From the NCBI GenBank assembly GCA_041661585.1, contig JBAZUC010000018.1, positions 1 to 14,206 on the forward strand: a stretch of DNA of 14,206 nt, read 5' to 3'. This stretch comes from JAPLXD01 sp041661585 (lineage in GTDB: Bacteria > Patescibacteriota > Minisyncoccia > Moranbacterales > UBA11712). Position numbers and translations under genes: made by a program. How positions within the stretch are numbered: the first letter of the stretch is position 1; every line of letters begins with the position of its first letter. Under the pieces are notes generated by a model. That model had not been told where the DNA came from. It made no database searches and saw only the letters and a program-made list of their open reading frames with translations. Of this stretch, positions 6,040-12,788 are shown one piece after another.

Positions 6040-6069
6040 TTGATAAATAGGCGTCAGTTATGATACAAT
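6040..6069. promoter_or_regulatory. Overlapping opposed promoter boxes
   Basis: On +, TTGATA (6040-6045), an 18-bp spacer and TACAAT (6064-6069) are each one mismatch from the consensus and point towards the small RNA. On -, TTGTAT (6063-6068), a 17-bp spacer and TATCAA (6040-6045) use the same bases and point at the 51-residue gene. If both are real, polymerase can serve only one direction at a time. Confidence 0.5.
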
Positions 6070-6075
6070 AAAAGT

Positions 6076-6192
6076 GTTAAGCTTCTGTATTCATAGCTAG
6101 CTTTTCAGAGAATCGAACCGGAGTCTTAAAGGGAAGGGACTCTTCTTTGATTTAAACGCCCGAAGAAACCGCCGTCATTGGCGGCTTTTTTT
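6076..6192 (+). ncRNA. Candidate structured small RNA of about 117 nt
   Basis: A good promoter (6040-6069) and a strong terminator (6169-6192) bracket a stretch with no ATG-started frame. It can fold into successive stems: AAGCT 6079-6083 with AGCTT 6099-6103; GAGTC 6121-6125 with GACTC 6138-6142; TTCTTT 6143-6148 with GAAGAA 6162-6167; and the terminator stem. The loop of the second stem holds AGGGAAGG (6130-6137). I recognise no known RNA family. It lies between the LexA-like gene, convergent with it, and the defence cluster, divergent from it. A regulatory RNA is the simplest reading, but expression is unproven. Confidence 0.5.
6169..6192 (+). terminator. Rho-independent terminator of the candidate small RNA
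   Basis: CCGCC (6169-6173) and GGCGG (6180-6184) form a GC-only stem with a 6-nt loop, followed by C and a T7 run (6186-6192) on +. The T tract is only on +, although no protein gene on that strand precedes it. Confidence 0.8.
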
Positions 6193-6260
6193 GATCTTCA
6201 AATCATCCTAATTAAGTTGGATTTTGTTTTAATAATTCGAAAGCTCATTGATTTGTATTC

Positions 6261-6935
6261 CTAAAAATTATTTTCTCCAATATACTCGTATGTTATTTCG
6301 TTGTCTTTCGGTGACATCCTGATTATATCCAGAACCTTTCCGAATATGCGCGAGCCTTCTTTCATAATTATTGATCCGTACTTTCCAGTTTTCGATTCCG
6401 GATTGAGAATGGTCGCATTCGCGGTGAATTTTATCCGTTTGACAACTGCCATATCCCCGATGTTGGCGACAACCAAATCCCCGGACTGAACGTTATCCGT
6501 CACTTCAGTTAAAACGTAGTCACCATTTTCGATTCCAGCATCATCCATGCTGTTCCCTGCGGCTTTGAACGCAACTACTTCATCTTTGGCTTTCGCAACA
6601 TATGAATTATCCACTGTTAAAAAATCGGAATAATTATGATCGGCCAGCACTTGGAGATTGTCACAGCCCACTGAAGAGAGAACGGGGATTATAGTTGTGA
6701 AAGAATTTTTTCCGCCATTCTGATTCGTAAGATAAATTCCTCTGTGTTGATTGAGTTTTCTTGAAATCAAGCCGCGCCTTTCCAGCGCTTTCAGCCATTG
6801 CGAAATCGAGTTGATATATTTGACTTTAAGTTCGGCCTTCATCTCCGACATCGTAGGGGAATGGCCGTGCCTTGATATGTAAGACTCCAGATAATTGTAT
6901 AGATCCCTTTGGTTTTTGGTTAATCTTTCGAGCAT
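6261..6935 (-). CDS. LexA-like S24-family repressor
   Basis: A 224-residue repressor. Residues 1-70 are a LexA-type winged helix (LTKNQRDLYNYLESYI, then SPTMSEM, then a helix with SISQWLKALERRGLI). Residues about 83-210 are the S24 peptidase fold, with nucleophile Ser129 in GNSMDDAGIENGDYVL and general base Lys166 in AVVKRI. The region where LexA is cut (normally Ala-Gly or Cys-Gly) reads VLSSVGCDN, so Gly is replaced by Asp92; self-cleavage may be altered. It probably controls the phage-like operon or itself in response to DNA damage. I chose ATG 6935; a longer open frame to 7094 would read through the upstream terminator and gives an unlikely sequence. Direct repeats lie over the start. No Shine-Dalgarno site is visible. 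Confidence 0.88.
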   Translation of the reverse strand: MLERLTKNQRDLYNYLESYISRHGHSPTMSEMKAELKVKYINSISQWLKALERRGLISRKLNQHRGIYLTNQNGGKNSFTTIIPVLSSVGCDNLQVLADHNYSDFLTVDNSYVAKAKDEVVAFKAAGNSMDDAGIENGDYVLTEVTDNVQSGDLVVANIGDMAVVKRIKFTANATILNPESKTGKYGSIIMKEGSRIFGKVLDIIRMSPKDNEITYEYIGENNF

Positions 6936-6964
6936 ATATGTAATGTTTATGATATATATGTAAT
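6934..6964 (-). promoter_or_regulatory. Direct repeats over the LexA-like start, candidate operator
   Basis: ATATATGTAAT occurs at 6934-6944 and again at 6954-6964 (+ strand reading), exactly 20 bp apart, about two helical turns, so both lie on one DNA face. They overlap the start codon and leader of the LexA-like gene, fitting autorepression. Confidence 0.5.
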
Positions 6965-7034
6965 TTAGCACAAAACAAAACCAGCCGTCAATGGGGCTTC
7001 TAATATATAACGGCCTATTTTCATTATAAATAGC

Positions 7035-7060
7035 AAAAAAGACAGAAAACTGCCTTTTTT
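7035..7060 (-). terminator. Terminator of the methyltransferase-terminase operon
   Basis: AAAAAAGACAG (7035-7045) pairs with CTGCCTTTTTT (7050-7060), with one mismatched A-C position on + (a G-U pair when read on -) and an A4 loop. Read on -, it ends in a T6 run, 21 bp after the stop codon of the large terminase. It also has a T run on + and could work both ways. Confidence 0.8.
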
Positions 7061-7080
7061 GCATGCCTTTTTGGCTTAAT

Positions 7081-8559
7081 CTACGCTTTAGCAATTAAAA
7101 CGCCCCAGCCTCCCCCAAGCTTATTCCTGTCAATGATTTTCAAGACCACAAATGCAAAAGCATCCGCCAGATCGTCGTGCTTTTCAACGCCGAAGCCTAC
7201 TAGCTGCTGAATCAGATTTTCAGCTCCTTGGCTAGGAAAAAGAACCTTGCCAGAGAATATATACTCTGAGGTTGCAATCAGTTTCGACCTTTTGTCTTGG
7301 CTATGGCACTTCACGCCCTCAGCCCTTATCCCCTCGGCTTTGAGCTGCTGGATAACCGCCTCCTGGTACGCGACATCCTCCACGCAGATGTACTTCGTTT
7401 CGCGACTGTGGACATCATTGATCAACCTTATTTTTTCCAAAGTTTTTGGAAAAGTCAGCCGTTCATTGACAGGGTTTGGCAGGATGCGGACTTTCAGATT
7501 GTCCCCCGAACCGTAAACAAAAGCCGACACCATCGCCGTATAATCCGCGGTGTCTTTTTGCTTGATAGCCAAATCGACGCCCACAACTACATAGCTTGGT
7601 TTTTCACTCGGAAGCTGATCGTAATATTGGATCCACTCCGGATAAATCACTTGTCCGTCATCCGGAATGATGCGCAGCATTATCTCTCTCTGCCAGGCCA
7701 CCTCGCTGCTTATCGTTTTATGCAGTTCTTCGACCTCATCCATATTTCTGAATTTACCCGGCCAGAGAATTTCCCCGGCTTCATCAATCAGTGGATACGC
7801 CCGGTAGATGCCGTCCAGCTTTCCCGCCTCCATATTCTCTTTAAGGCGCATTAGAAGCGAATCCTCGTGAAGCAGATTGCCGATTACGATGATCTTTGTG
7901 TTTCTGTCGCCGGCCGGAATGATCTCGCTCATCAGCCAGTTGTAGGTTTTATCCCTTCCTTCCAGCGTCTTCACTGAATTGGAATCTTCCACATCATCAA
8001 GAATAATGAGATCCGGCCGGTGCTGTCCATGGCGGATGCCTCGGATGCTCTGTTCGCTGGAGGCGGCTGTGATGCGCGCACCGAATTTTGGAATCTCGAG
8101 CGAGACAGAACCCCATTCTCCATCTTTTTCCTCAAATGGGCCAAGTTCTCTCGCCAAAAGAGCATTGCCTTCGAATTCACGCTTAATGTTATTGAGGTGC
8201 CTTCTGGCTTGGTTTTGGGTCTGCCCCAGAATCAGCACGAACTTCTTCTGCGGTTTCCCAATAATCGACCAGATTGGGTAGGAAAGGTTCATAATGGTCG
8301 ACTTGGCTGAATCGCGGAAAGCGACGATCACTGCGTGCTTAATCGATTCATCTTCCGTAATCTGGAACATCTCTTTCTGAAAGTCCGCTGTCGGATATTT
8401 CACGTAGTGACCGAGGTAAGTGTGAAAAAACAGCAGATGGCTTGCGCGAGTTACTGCCAACCGCACATCCCGGTCGTTCACTATCTGCTGGATTATGCGA
8501 GGCTCGACTGCAATCGTTTGCACGCACGCCTTTGCCTGCAGATTTATTTTGTTAGTCAT
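7081..8559 (-). CDS. terL: Phage terminase large subunit (packaging ATPase-nuclease)
   Basis: A full-length 492-residue TerL. ATPase part: a Walker A variant, FRDSAKST, at 81-88 (Lys86); VLILGQTQNQA (108-118); Walker B DLIILDDVEDS (183-193) with the likely catalytic acid at Glu191; and a coupling motif IIVIGNLLH (223-231). The nuclease part has an RNase H fold with acidic residues Asp329 (VVGVDLAI), Glu394 (ICVEDVAY) and Asp463/Asp466 (HDDLADAFAF). Both active sites appear intact. It pumps DNA into procapsids and cuts it. Its ATG overlaps the small terminase stop by 8 bp, so translation is coupled. The usual next genes, portal and capsid, are absent; a terminator and a LexA-like gene follow instead. 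Confidence 0.93.
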   Translation of the reverse strand: MTNKINLQAKACVQTIAVEPRIIQQIVNDRDVRLAVTRASHLLFFHTYLGHYVKYPTADFQKEMFQITEDESIKHAVIVAFRDSAKSTIMNLSYPIWSIIGKPQKKFVLILGQTQNQARRHLNNIKREFEGNALLARELGPFEEKDGEWGSVSLEIPKFGARITAASSEQSIRGIRHGQHRPDLIILDDVEDSNSVKTLEGRDKTYNWLMSEIIPAGDRNTKIIVIGNLLHEDSLLMRLKENMEAGKLDGIYRAYPLIDEAGEILWPGKFRNMDEVEELHKTISSEVAWQREIMLRIIPDDGQVIYPEWIQYYDQLPSEKPSYVVVGVDLAIKQKDTADYTAMVSAFVYGSGDNLKVRILPNPVNERLTFPKTLEKIRLINDVHSRETKYICVEDVAYQEAVIQQLKAEGIRAEGVKCHSQDKRSKLIATSEYIFSGKVLFPSQGAENLIQQLVGFGVEKHDDLADAFAFVVLKIIDRNKLGGGWGVLIAKA

Positions 8560-8974
8560 CTTTTTTTTCGACTAGGGAAGCCAATCGCAAAGATTCCTCC
8601 ACGATTTTCTTCTGTTCGTCATTTAAGTTTTGATTAGCGCTATTTCCTCTTTCTGTAAACTCTACCTTATTGGCATATGCTCGATGCCTATTCATCAGCC
8701 AGAACCGCACCGCCGGAAAATTATTATTTCTGATGGCGGTGATGAGCTGCGACTCCGACAAGTCGTTTATCATCTGCACTCCTTCCTCGATTGCTTCGTC
8801 GGCGGCTTTGGCGAATTTTTTATCCTGGTTTTTCCAGCGGTAATAGGTCGCTCTGCTTAAATTTGCTTTCTGGCAGGCAATCTGAATGATGGGCAGCTTG
8901 CTAAGCTGCTCCAGCACCGCTTTCTTGTCTTCGGCGGTTCGTTTTTTGACCGCCTTGTTATTTTCTCCGCTCAT
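8552..8974 (-). CDS. terS: Phage terminase small subunit (HTH, DNA recognition)
   Basis: A 140-residue protein with an N-terminal helix-turn-helix of the phBC6A51 type (VLEQLSKLPIIQIACQKAN, then LSRATYYRWKNQD, about residues 20-52), a helical oligomerisation segment (about 55-100) and a polar tail (LNDEQKKIVEESLRLASL). TerS selects viral DNA and feeds it to TerL; the gene order TerS-TerL and the 8-bp overlap support this. Its start overlaps the upstream methyltransferase stop by 17 bp, placing methylation and packaging in one translational unit. Similar proteins are sometimes annotated only as helix-turn-helix proteins, but the neighbour settles the role. Confidence 0.85.
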   Translation of the reverse strand: MSGENNKAVKKRTAEDKKAVLEQLSKLPIIQIACQKANLSRATYYRWKNQDKKFAKAADEAIEEGVQMINDLSESQLITAIRNNNFPAVRFWLMNRHRAYANKVEFTERGNSANQNLNDEQKKIVEESLRLASLVEKKDD

Positions 8975-9749
8975 TTTTTTGAGTGTTAACGGATAGTCTC
9001 TTTACTCTAACTCCTGACATTTTTTCGAACCGATCAATAATCGTCCGGCAATATTCCGGATCGAGTTCAATCATCACGCATTTTCTTTTGGTCTGCTCGC
9101 AAGCCAAAAGTGTTTGTCCCGATCCGCCGAAGCCGTCAAAAACCACATCTCCAATTTTAGAACTATTAAGAATAATTCTGCGGAGCAGTCCCAAGGGCTT
9201 CATTGTCGGGTGGGCTTTGCTTTTGCCAGGCCGGGGAAAAGCGAGAACGCTTTTGTCTTTGGATCGCAGAAAATCGTGCTGACCCAGCCAGCCGTAGGCT
9301 ATAAGCTCATGCTGGGGCAGATAATCCATTCTCCCGATTACACTGTGATTTTTGACCCAGATGAGAAGCTGGGCGAACTTGAAACCGGCTTTTTCCATCC
9401 CGGTTTTCAGCGCGAATATCATCTTGTCCGAGTTGAAAATATATACGGAATTCTTGCGCTCCAGAAACGGTTTGATCGCCTCTAGGGAATCAACGGTGAA
9501 GCGGATATATTCTTCTTCGCTTTGCAAGTGGTCGTTGGCAATCGGCCTCCGCTTGGTTTTTGAAGAAGCGAAGTTTTCCTTTCCTTCTACCACGGCAATT
9601 CCGTAAGGCGGATCTTGGCAAATTAATTTAGCCTTTTCTTTTTTGAAGAGTTTGGCTATCAGTTTTTTGTCCCGGCAATCCCCGCAAGCAAAGCGATGGT
9701 TTCCCAATAGAAACACATCCCCGCTCTGAATGGAGTTATTTTTTGCCAT
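8958..9749 (-). CDS. DNA adenine-N6/cytosine-N4 methyltransferase (beta-class order)
   Basis: A 263-residue SAM-dependent amino-methyltransferase. The catalytic motif DPPYG is at 46-50, and the SAM-binding motif VVFDGFGGSGQT at about 202-213 comes late; this permuted order defines the beta class. HPTMKP (180-185) is the conserved region before the SAM motif. The N-terminal GDVFLLGNHRFACGD and the C-terminal stretch closely parallel the neighbouring ParB-methyltransferase, so the two look like paralogues, this one without the ParB part. No restriction endonuclease is nearby, so it may be a solitary phage methylase protecting DNA or marking packaging sites. The target cannot be read from sequence. 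It overlaps both neighbours (14 and 17 bp). Confidence 0.9.
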   Translation of the reverse strand: MAKNNSIQSGDVFLLGNHRFACGDCRDKKLIAKLFKKEKAKLICQDPPYGIAVVEGKENFASSKTKRRPIANDHLQSEEEYIRFTVDSLEAIKPFLERKNSVYIFNSDKMIFALKTGMEKAGFKFAQLLIWVKNHSVIGRMDYLPQHELIAYGWLGQHDFLRSKDKSVLAFPRPGKSKAHPTMKPLGLLRRIILNSSKIGDVVFDGFGGSGQTLLACEQTKRKCVMIELDPEYCRTIIDRFEKMSGVRVKRLSVNTQKNERRK

Positions 9750-11034
9750 TGCTTTTTTCGTTACGAATTAGTTTGGCGCTCTTTCCACTCAGGCTTTCGT
9801 ATCTTTTGATAATCACTTCGCAAAAGACCGGATCAAGTTCGGCCATAAAACAGCGTCGCTTCATCTGCTCGCAGGCAATAAGGGTTGAGCCGGATCCGCC
9901 AAACAAATCCAAAACGGCATCGCCCGGCTTGCTGCAGCGGCGCAATGGCTTTTCGTTAAGTGTTACTGGCTTTTGCGTCGGATGCTCATATTCGATTGTT
10001 GGCAGTCTTTTTACCAGCCAAATATCAAACAAATCCAAAATGTCTTCCGGCAATCGGTTGCCGGTTCCCGTTTCTTTGTTGAGAATTTCGTTCAGATTCG
10101 TAATTCGCGAAGAAATGTATGGTTTTCCGCGCGTAGCATAAACACAAGGCTCATAAGCTTTGTTGAACGCGACTTGTGGCGTGGCATTCTGATTATTTTT
10201 GATCCATAGGCAGACGCGTCTTGGATGCAGTCCGAGTTTGGCGTAGATGTTTTGAATAAGTCCGATATAGTTTTGATCGCACCAGTAAAAAACATGACAA
10301 TCCTTTTCGGAGACCGCCAGCGCGTTTTCCATAGTGTCTTTCAAGAACTTTCCGTACTCCGTGTCCGTTTTGTTGTCATTCGCTGTTCCGCCGTATTTCT
10401 GTTTTCCGCCGATCCCGGAATCATAACTGAGGCCGATGTTGTATACCGGATCGCAATAAATAATCCCGATCTTGTTTTTTCCGACGAGCCTTTTGACTGT
10501 TTCCGGATCAGTGGAATCCCCGCAGATCAAGCGATGATTTCCAAGCTGGTAAAGATCGCCAATCCTGACCTTCGGTTCTTTGATTTCGGCGATTTCTTTT
10601 TCGACATCGAAATTGTCTTCTTCCGTTTCCAGAGTGTTGTCCCAGATATTCGACAAATCCTGATCGTCGAAACCCACATTCAAAAGCAGGTTCAAATCTA
10701 ATTCCTTGAGCAGTTCCCAGTCCCACTCGCCGACATTCCTGTTGAGCCTCAAATTGAGTTCCTTTTCCTTTTCTATGTCCGGTATGTTCAGATAGACTAC
10801 TGGAACCTCCTGTATCCCGAGTTCTTTGGCTACGGCCAATCGAAAATGACCGCCAATCAGAATATTTTTTCTCTGAGGAGCAGAGTTGGCAATAAGCGGA
10901 TCGACCAGTCCGTACTTTTTTACGCTCTCTTTCAACTGTTGCGCGGCCGCTTCATCCCGTCTCCGGGGATTGTATTCGGACGCCTTTAAAGAATCAGCTT
11001 TGACGAAAGTGATTCTGATGTTTTCTTTTCCCAT
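9736..11034 (-). CDS. ParB-like nuclease domain fused to a DNA methyltransferase
   Basis: A 432-residue two-domain protein. Residues about 6-95 are a ParB/Srx-like domain (EYNPRR; the nucleotide-binding box ILIGGHFRLAVAKELG at 58-73; VPVVYL). Residues about 155-415 are a beta-class amino-methyltransferase: GDLYQLGNHRLICGD (159-173), catalytic motif DPVYN (195-199), HPTQKP (351-356) and SAM motif VLDLFGGSGST (374-384). The usual DPPY is DPVY, confirmed in the codons (GAT CCG GTA TAC). ParB-methyltransferase fusions are common on phages and plasmids and modify DNA at the N6 or N4 position. It is the first gene of the methylase-terminase operon, about 220 bp downstream of a strong promoter. No clear Shine-Dalgarno site is present. 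Confidence 0.9.
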   Translation of the reverse strand: MGKENIRITFVKADSLKASEYNPRRRDEAAAQQLKESVKKYGLVDPLIANSAPQRKNILIGGHFRLAVAKELGIQEVPVVYLNIPDIEKEKELNLRLNRNVGEWDWELLKELDLNLLLNVGFDDQDLSNIWDNTLETEEDNFDVEKEIAEIKEPKVRIGDLYQLGNHRLICGDSTDPETVKRLVGKNKIGIIYCDPVYNIGLSYDSGIGGKQKYGGTANDNKTDTEYGKFLKDTMENALAVSEKDCHVFYWCDQNYIGLIQNIYAKLGLHPRRVCLWIKNNQNATPQVAFNKAYEPCVYATRGKPYISSRITNLNEILNKETGTGNRLPEDILDLFDIWLVKRLPTIEYEHPTQKPVTLNEKPLRRCSKPGDAVLDLFGGSGSTLIACEQMKRRCFMAELDPVFCEVIIKRYESLSGKSAKLIRNEKSNGKK

Positions 11035-11143
11035 TCTTTTGTGCAGAGAAAAGAACTGAAGATTTTGAAGTATAAGTTAAATTGAAGTCGCTATTTTTAT
11101 TTCCCCAACAAACAAAAAAGATCCCTTGCTTTTAACCATCTTA

Positions 11144-11179
11144 TCTTAAGTTCCTTCTCTTGAAGTTAACGACTTAAGA
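11144..11179. repeat. Inverted repeat in the leader of the phage-like operon
   Basis: TCTTAAGT (11144-11151) and ACTTAAGA (11172-11179) are perfect inverted copies with 20 bp between. TTGAAGT also occurs twice nearby (around 11083 and 11159). It lies between the candidate promoter and the ParB-methyltransferase start, a suitable place for a repressor operator or a leader RNA stem. Confidence 0.45.
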
Positions 11180-11259
11180 CTCTTGCCTCATTCCTGTTAT
11201 GGTTATTTTTTGGATCTAATATTTTTTATGATATTCTATTTTCTGGTTTCTATACTACT

Positions 11260-11287
11260 ATTTTATACCTTGGGAAAAATATGTCAA
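11260..11287 (-). promoter_or_regulatory. Strong candidate promoter of the methyltransferase-terminase operon
   Basis: On -, a perfect TTGACA (11282-11287) and TAAAAT (11260-11265) are separated by 16 bp. It begins 14 bp after the PhzF stop codon. Transcription would start near 11253, giving a leader of about 219 nt before the ATG at 11034. The leader contains no gene I can support. Confidence 0.6.
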
Positions 11288-11300
11288 GCGTAATTTTCCA

Positions 11301-12146
11301 TCATAAATTCTTTTCTCCGAAAATTACCGCATATCCTCCTACTTCCACTTTATCATCAATCGAAACATACATTTTGCCGCTCTTATTCATGCAATAGCCT
11401 TGTTCAATCACAAAGCTTTTTTTGTCCAAAATTTTATGCTTCATAATATATGCCCCTAACGCTCCCGCAGCTACTCCCGTGATTGGGTCTTCGTCAATCC
11501 CAGCCAACGGATTGAACTGTCTGGCGTGAAAATCGGAATCTTTTTCTTGGGTTTCTGAAGTAAATGGATAAAATCCTTTTACTAAATGTTCTTTGCAGTA
11601 TGCTTTTATGCCTTCTAAATCTGGCTTTATTTTGAATAGCGTTTCCAATGAATTGACCCCGACCATTAATTTTGGCGTTCCCGTGGAGACAGTTTGAATG
11701 GGATAATCCATTATTTCCTCGATGGATATTCCCAATAAATTGGCAATTTCATTTTTACTATGAATGTCTTCCCAAAACTGCGGTTCGGCTTGGGTCATCA
11801 CAATCAAACCATCTTTATTAATCTCAATGGGAAAAATACCAGCTTTGGTTTCTATTATTATTTTTGATTTTTCACTGCCTAAATAAATTTTTCTTTCTTT
11901 GAATAATGCGTAAATTGCTGCTACGGTGGCGTGTCCGCATAAATCAACTTCCTGAGTCGGGCTGAAGTATCTAATCCCAAATTTAGCTTTGTCGGATTTT
12001 ATTATAAAAGCCGACTCCGAGAACCCTAGTTCTTTCGATATTTCTATCATCTGATTGTCCAGCAATTTATCAGCATCAAAAATTACTCCAGCAGGGTTGC
12101 CTTGCGCTTTGTCCTTCGTAAATGCTTTGACTAAAATGGATTTCAT
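11301..12146 (-). CDS. PhzF-family isomerase/epimerase-like protein
   Basis: A 281-residue protein with the two-lobed diaminopimelate-epimerase-like fold of PhzF. Visible motifs are AFTKDKAQGNPAGV (8-21), the catalytic Glu44 in GFSESAFI, DLCGHAT (68-74, entrance of the first active-site lobe) and EDPITGVAAGALGAYI near the C-terminal third. Length and motifs are complete. Characterised PhzF isomerises a phenazine precursor, but most homologues lie outside phenazine pathways; no other phz genes are here, so the substrate is unknown. Its ATG lies 8 bp after the NUDIX stop, so the two form an operon. The pair is more AT-rich than its neighbours and may be cargo. Confidence 0.9.
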   Translation of the reverse strand: MKSILVKAFTKDKAQGNPAGVIFDADKLLDNQMIEISKELGFSESAFIIKSDKAKFGIRYFSPTQEVDLCGHATVAAIYALFKERKIYLGSEKSKIIIETKAGIFPIEINKDGLIVMTQAEPQFWEDIHSKNEIANLLGISIEEIMDYPIQTVSTGTPKLMVGVNSLETLFKIKPDLEGIKAYCKEHLVKGFYPFTSETQEKDSDFHARQFNPLAGIDEDPITGVAAGALGAYIMKHKILDKKSFVIEQGYCMNKSGKMYVSIDDKVEVGGYAVIFGEKNL

Positions 12147-12154
12147 AATTTAAT

Positions 12155-12736
12155 TCAATAATTTTCCTTCAATTTTTTTACAAAGCGATGCATATTCGGA
12201 TCAAATTTTTCCAAGGGCATCGAAAGTATTTCGTCAAGAGCGAGCCACTGATAGCCGGCAAACTCCCGCACAAATTCTTCGGCTTGATCGTTAATTGGTC
12301 GAGTTGAATCACCCTCAAAAATATACCATAGGTCGACATCGATATGCCCCGCGGTTAATCCTACCGTTTTGACTTGCGAAATAAAAAAGGGTGCTCCTGA
12401 ATTTTCTAGTATCGGTTTGGGATCAATTCCCAACTCTTCAACTAGCTCTCTTTTGGCAGTTTCCGCGGGCATTTCGTTTTTCTCCACGTGGCCTCCGCTT
12501 GCCAATAATAACAAGGCCTTCCTGTGATTGAGGAGTAGTATTTTTTTCTCTTCTGGGTCAAATAATAAGGAATAACTGACTATATGCTTTGGGGGCACAT
12601 CCGGACTCTTGATTTTGAAAATCTCGGCTCCGCTTAAGATCCATTCGAGAGCATCTCCGATATGTTTTTGCTCGATTTCATCGAAAGGTTTTACACGGCG
12701 GATCAAATCCGATATTTTATCCTTTATTTCACTCAT
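12155..12736 (-). CDS. NUDIX hydrolase
   Basis: A 193-residue protein with a complete NUDIX box at 82-104: Gly82, Glu88, then Arg96-Glu97-Leu98 and Glu100-Glu101-Leu102-Gly103. The metal-binding glutamates are all present. It should hydrolyse a nucleoside diphosphate linked to another group, using magnesium. An N-terminal extension of about 50 residues, helical and charged, precedes the domain; the C-terminus carries a typical helix (WLALDEILSM). The substrate cannot be predicted. It is the first gene of a two-gene unit with PhzF. It could act as a general house-cleaning enzyme; a link to the TIR-made nucleotide signal is only speculation, as it is 6 kb away. The stop is TGA. Confidence 0.9.
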   Translation of the reverse strand: MSEIKDKISDLIRRVKPFDEIEQKHIGDALEWILSGAEIFKIKSPDVPPKHIVSYSLLFDPEEKKILLLNHRKALLLLASGGHVEKNEMPAETAKRELVEELGIDPKPILENSGAPFFISQVKTVGLTAGHIDVDLWYIFEGDSTRPINDQAEEFVREFAGYQWLALDEILSMPLEKFDPNMHRFVKKLKENY

Positions 12737-12759
12737 ATAATGGTTTTCTTATTATCCCC

Positions 12760-12788
12760 ATACTAACTCAAAAAAGGCCTAAAGTAAA
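12760..12788 (-). promoter_or_regulatory. Candidate promoter of the NUDIX-PhzF unit
   Basis: On -, TTTACT (12783-12788) and TAGTAT (12760-12765) are 17 bp apart, giving a start site about 16 nt before the NUDIX ATG. The match is moderate. Confidence 0.35.

Noticed and set aside
6100..6130. tRNA T-arm-like sequence on the - strand (GGTTCGATTC).
   Set aside because: The flanking bases do not form the 5-bp T stem, and no acceptor, anticodon arm or CCA end can be built around it; probably a chance match inside the small RNA candidate.
6936..7094. A 53-residue N-terminal extension of the LexA-like frame.
   Set aside because: It would run through the terase-operon terminator at 7035-7060 and gives a sequence unlike LexA; the ATG at 6935 starts exactly at the LexA motif.
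8958..11034. A restriction-modification system.
   Set aside because: No restriction endonuclease gene adjoins the methyltransferases; the next genes are terminase subunits.
11301..12736. PhzF and NUDIX genes as parts of the TIR-caspase signalling system.
   Set aside because: They are 6 kb away, behind a separate promoter and a different operon; no sequence evidence connects them.
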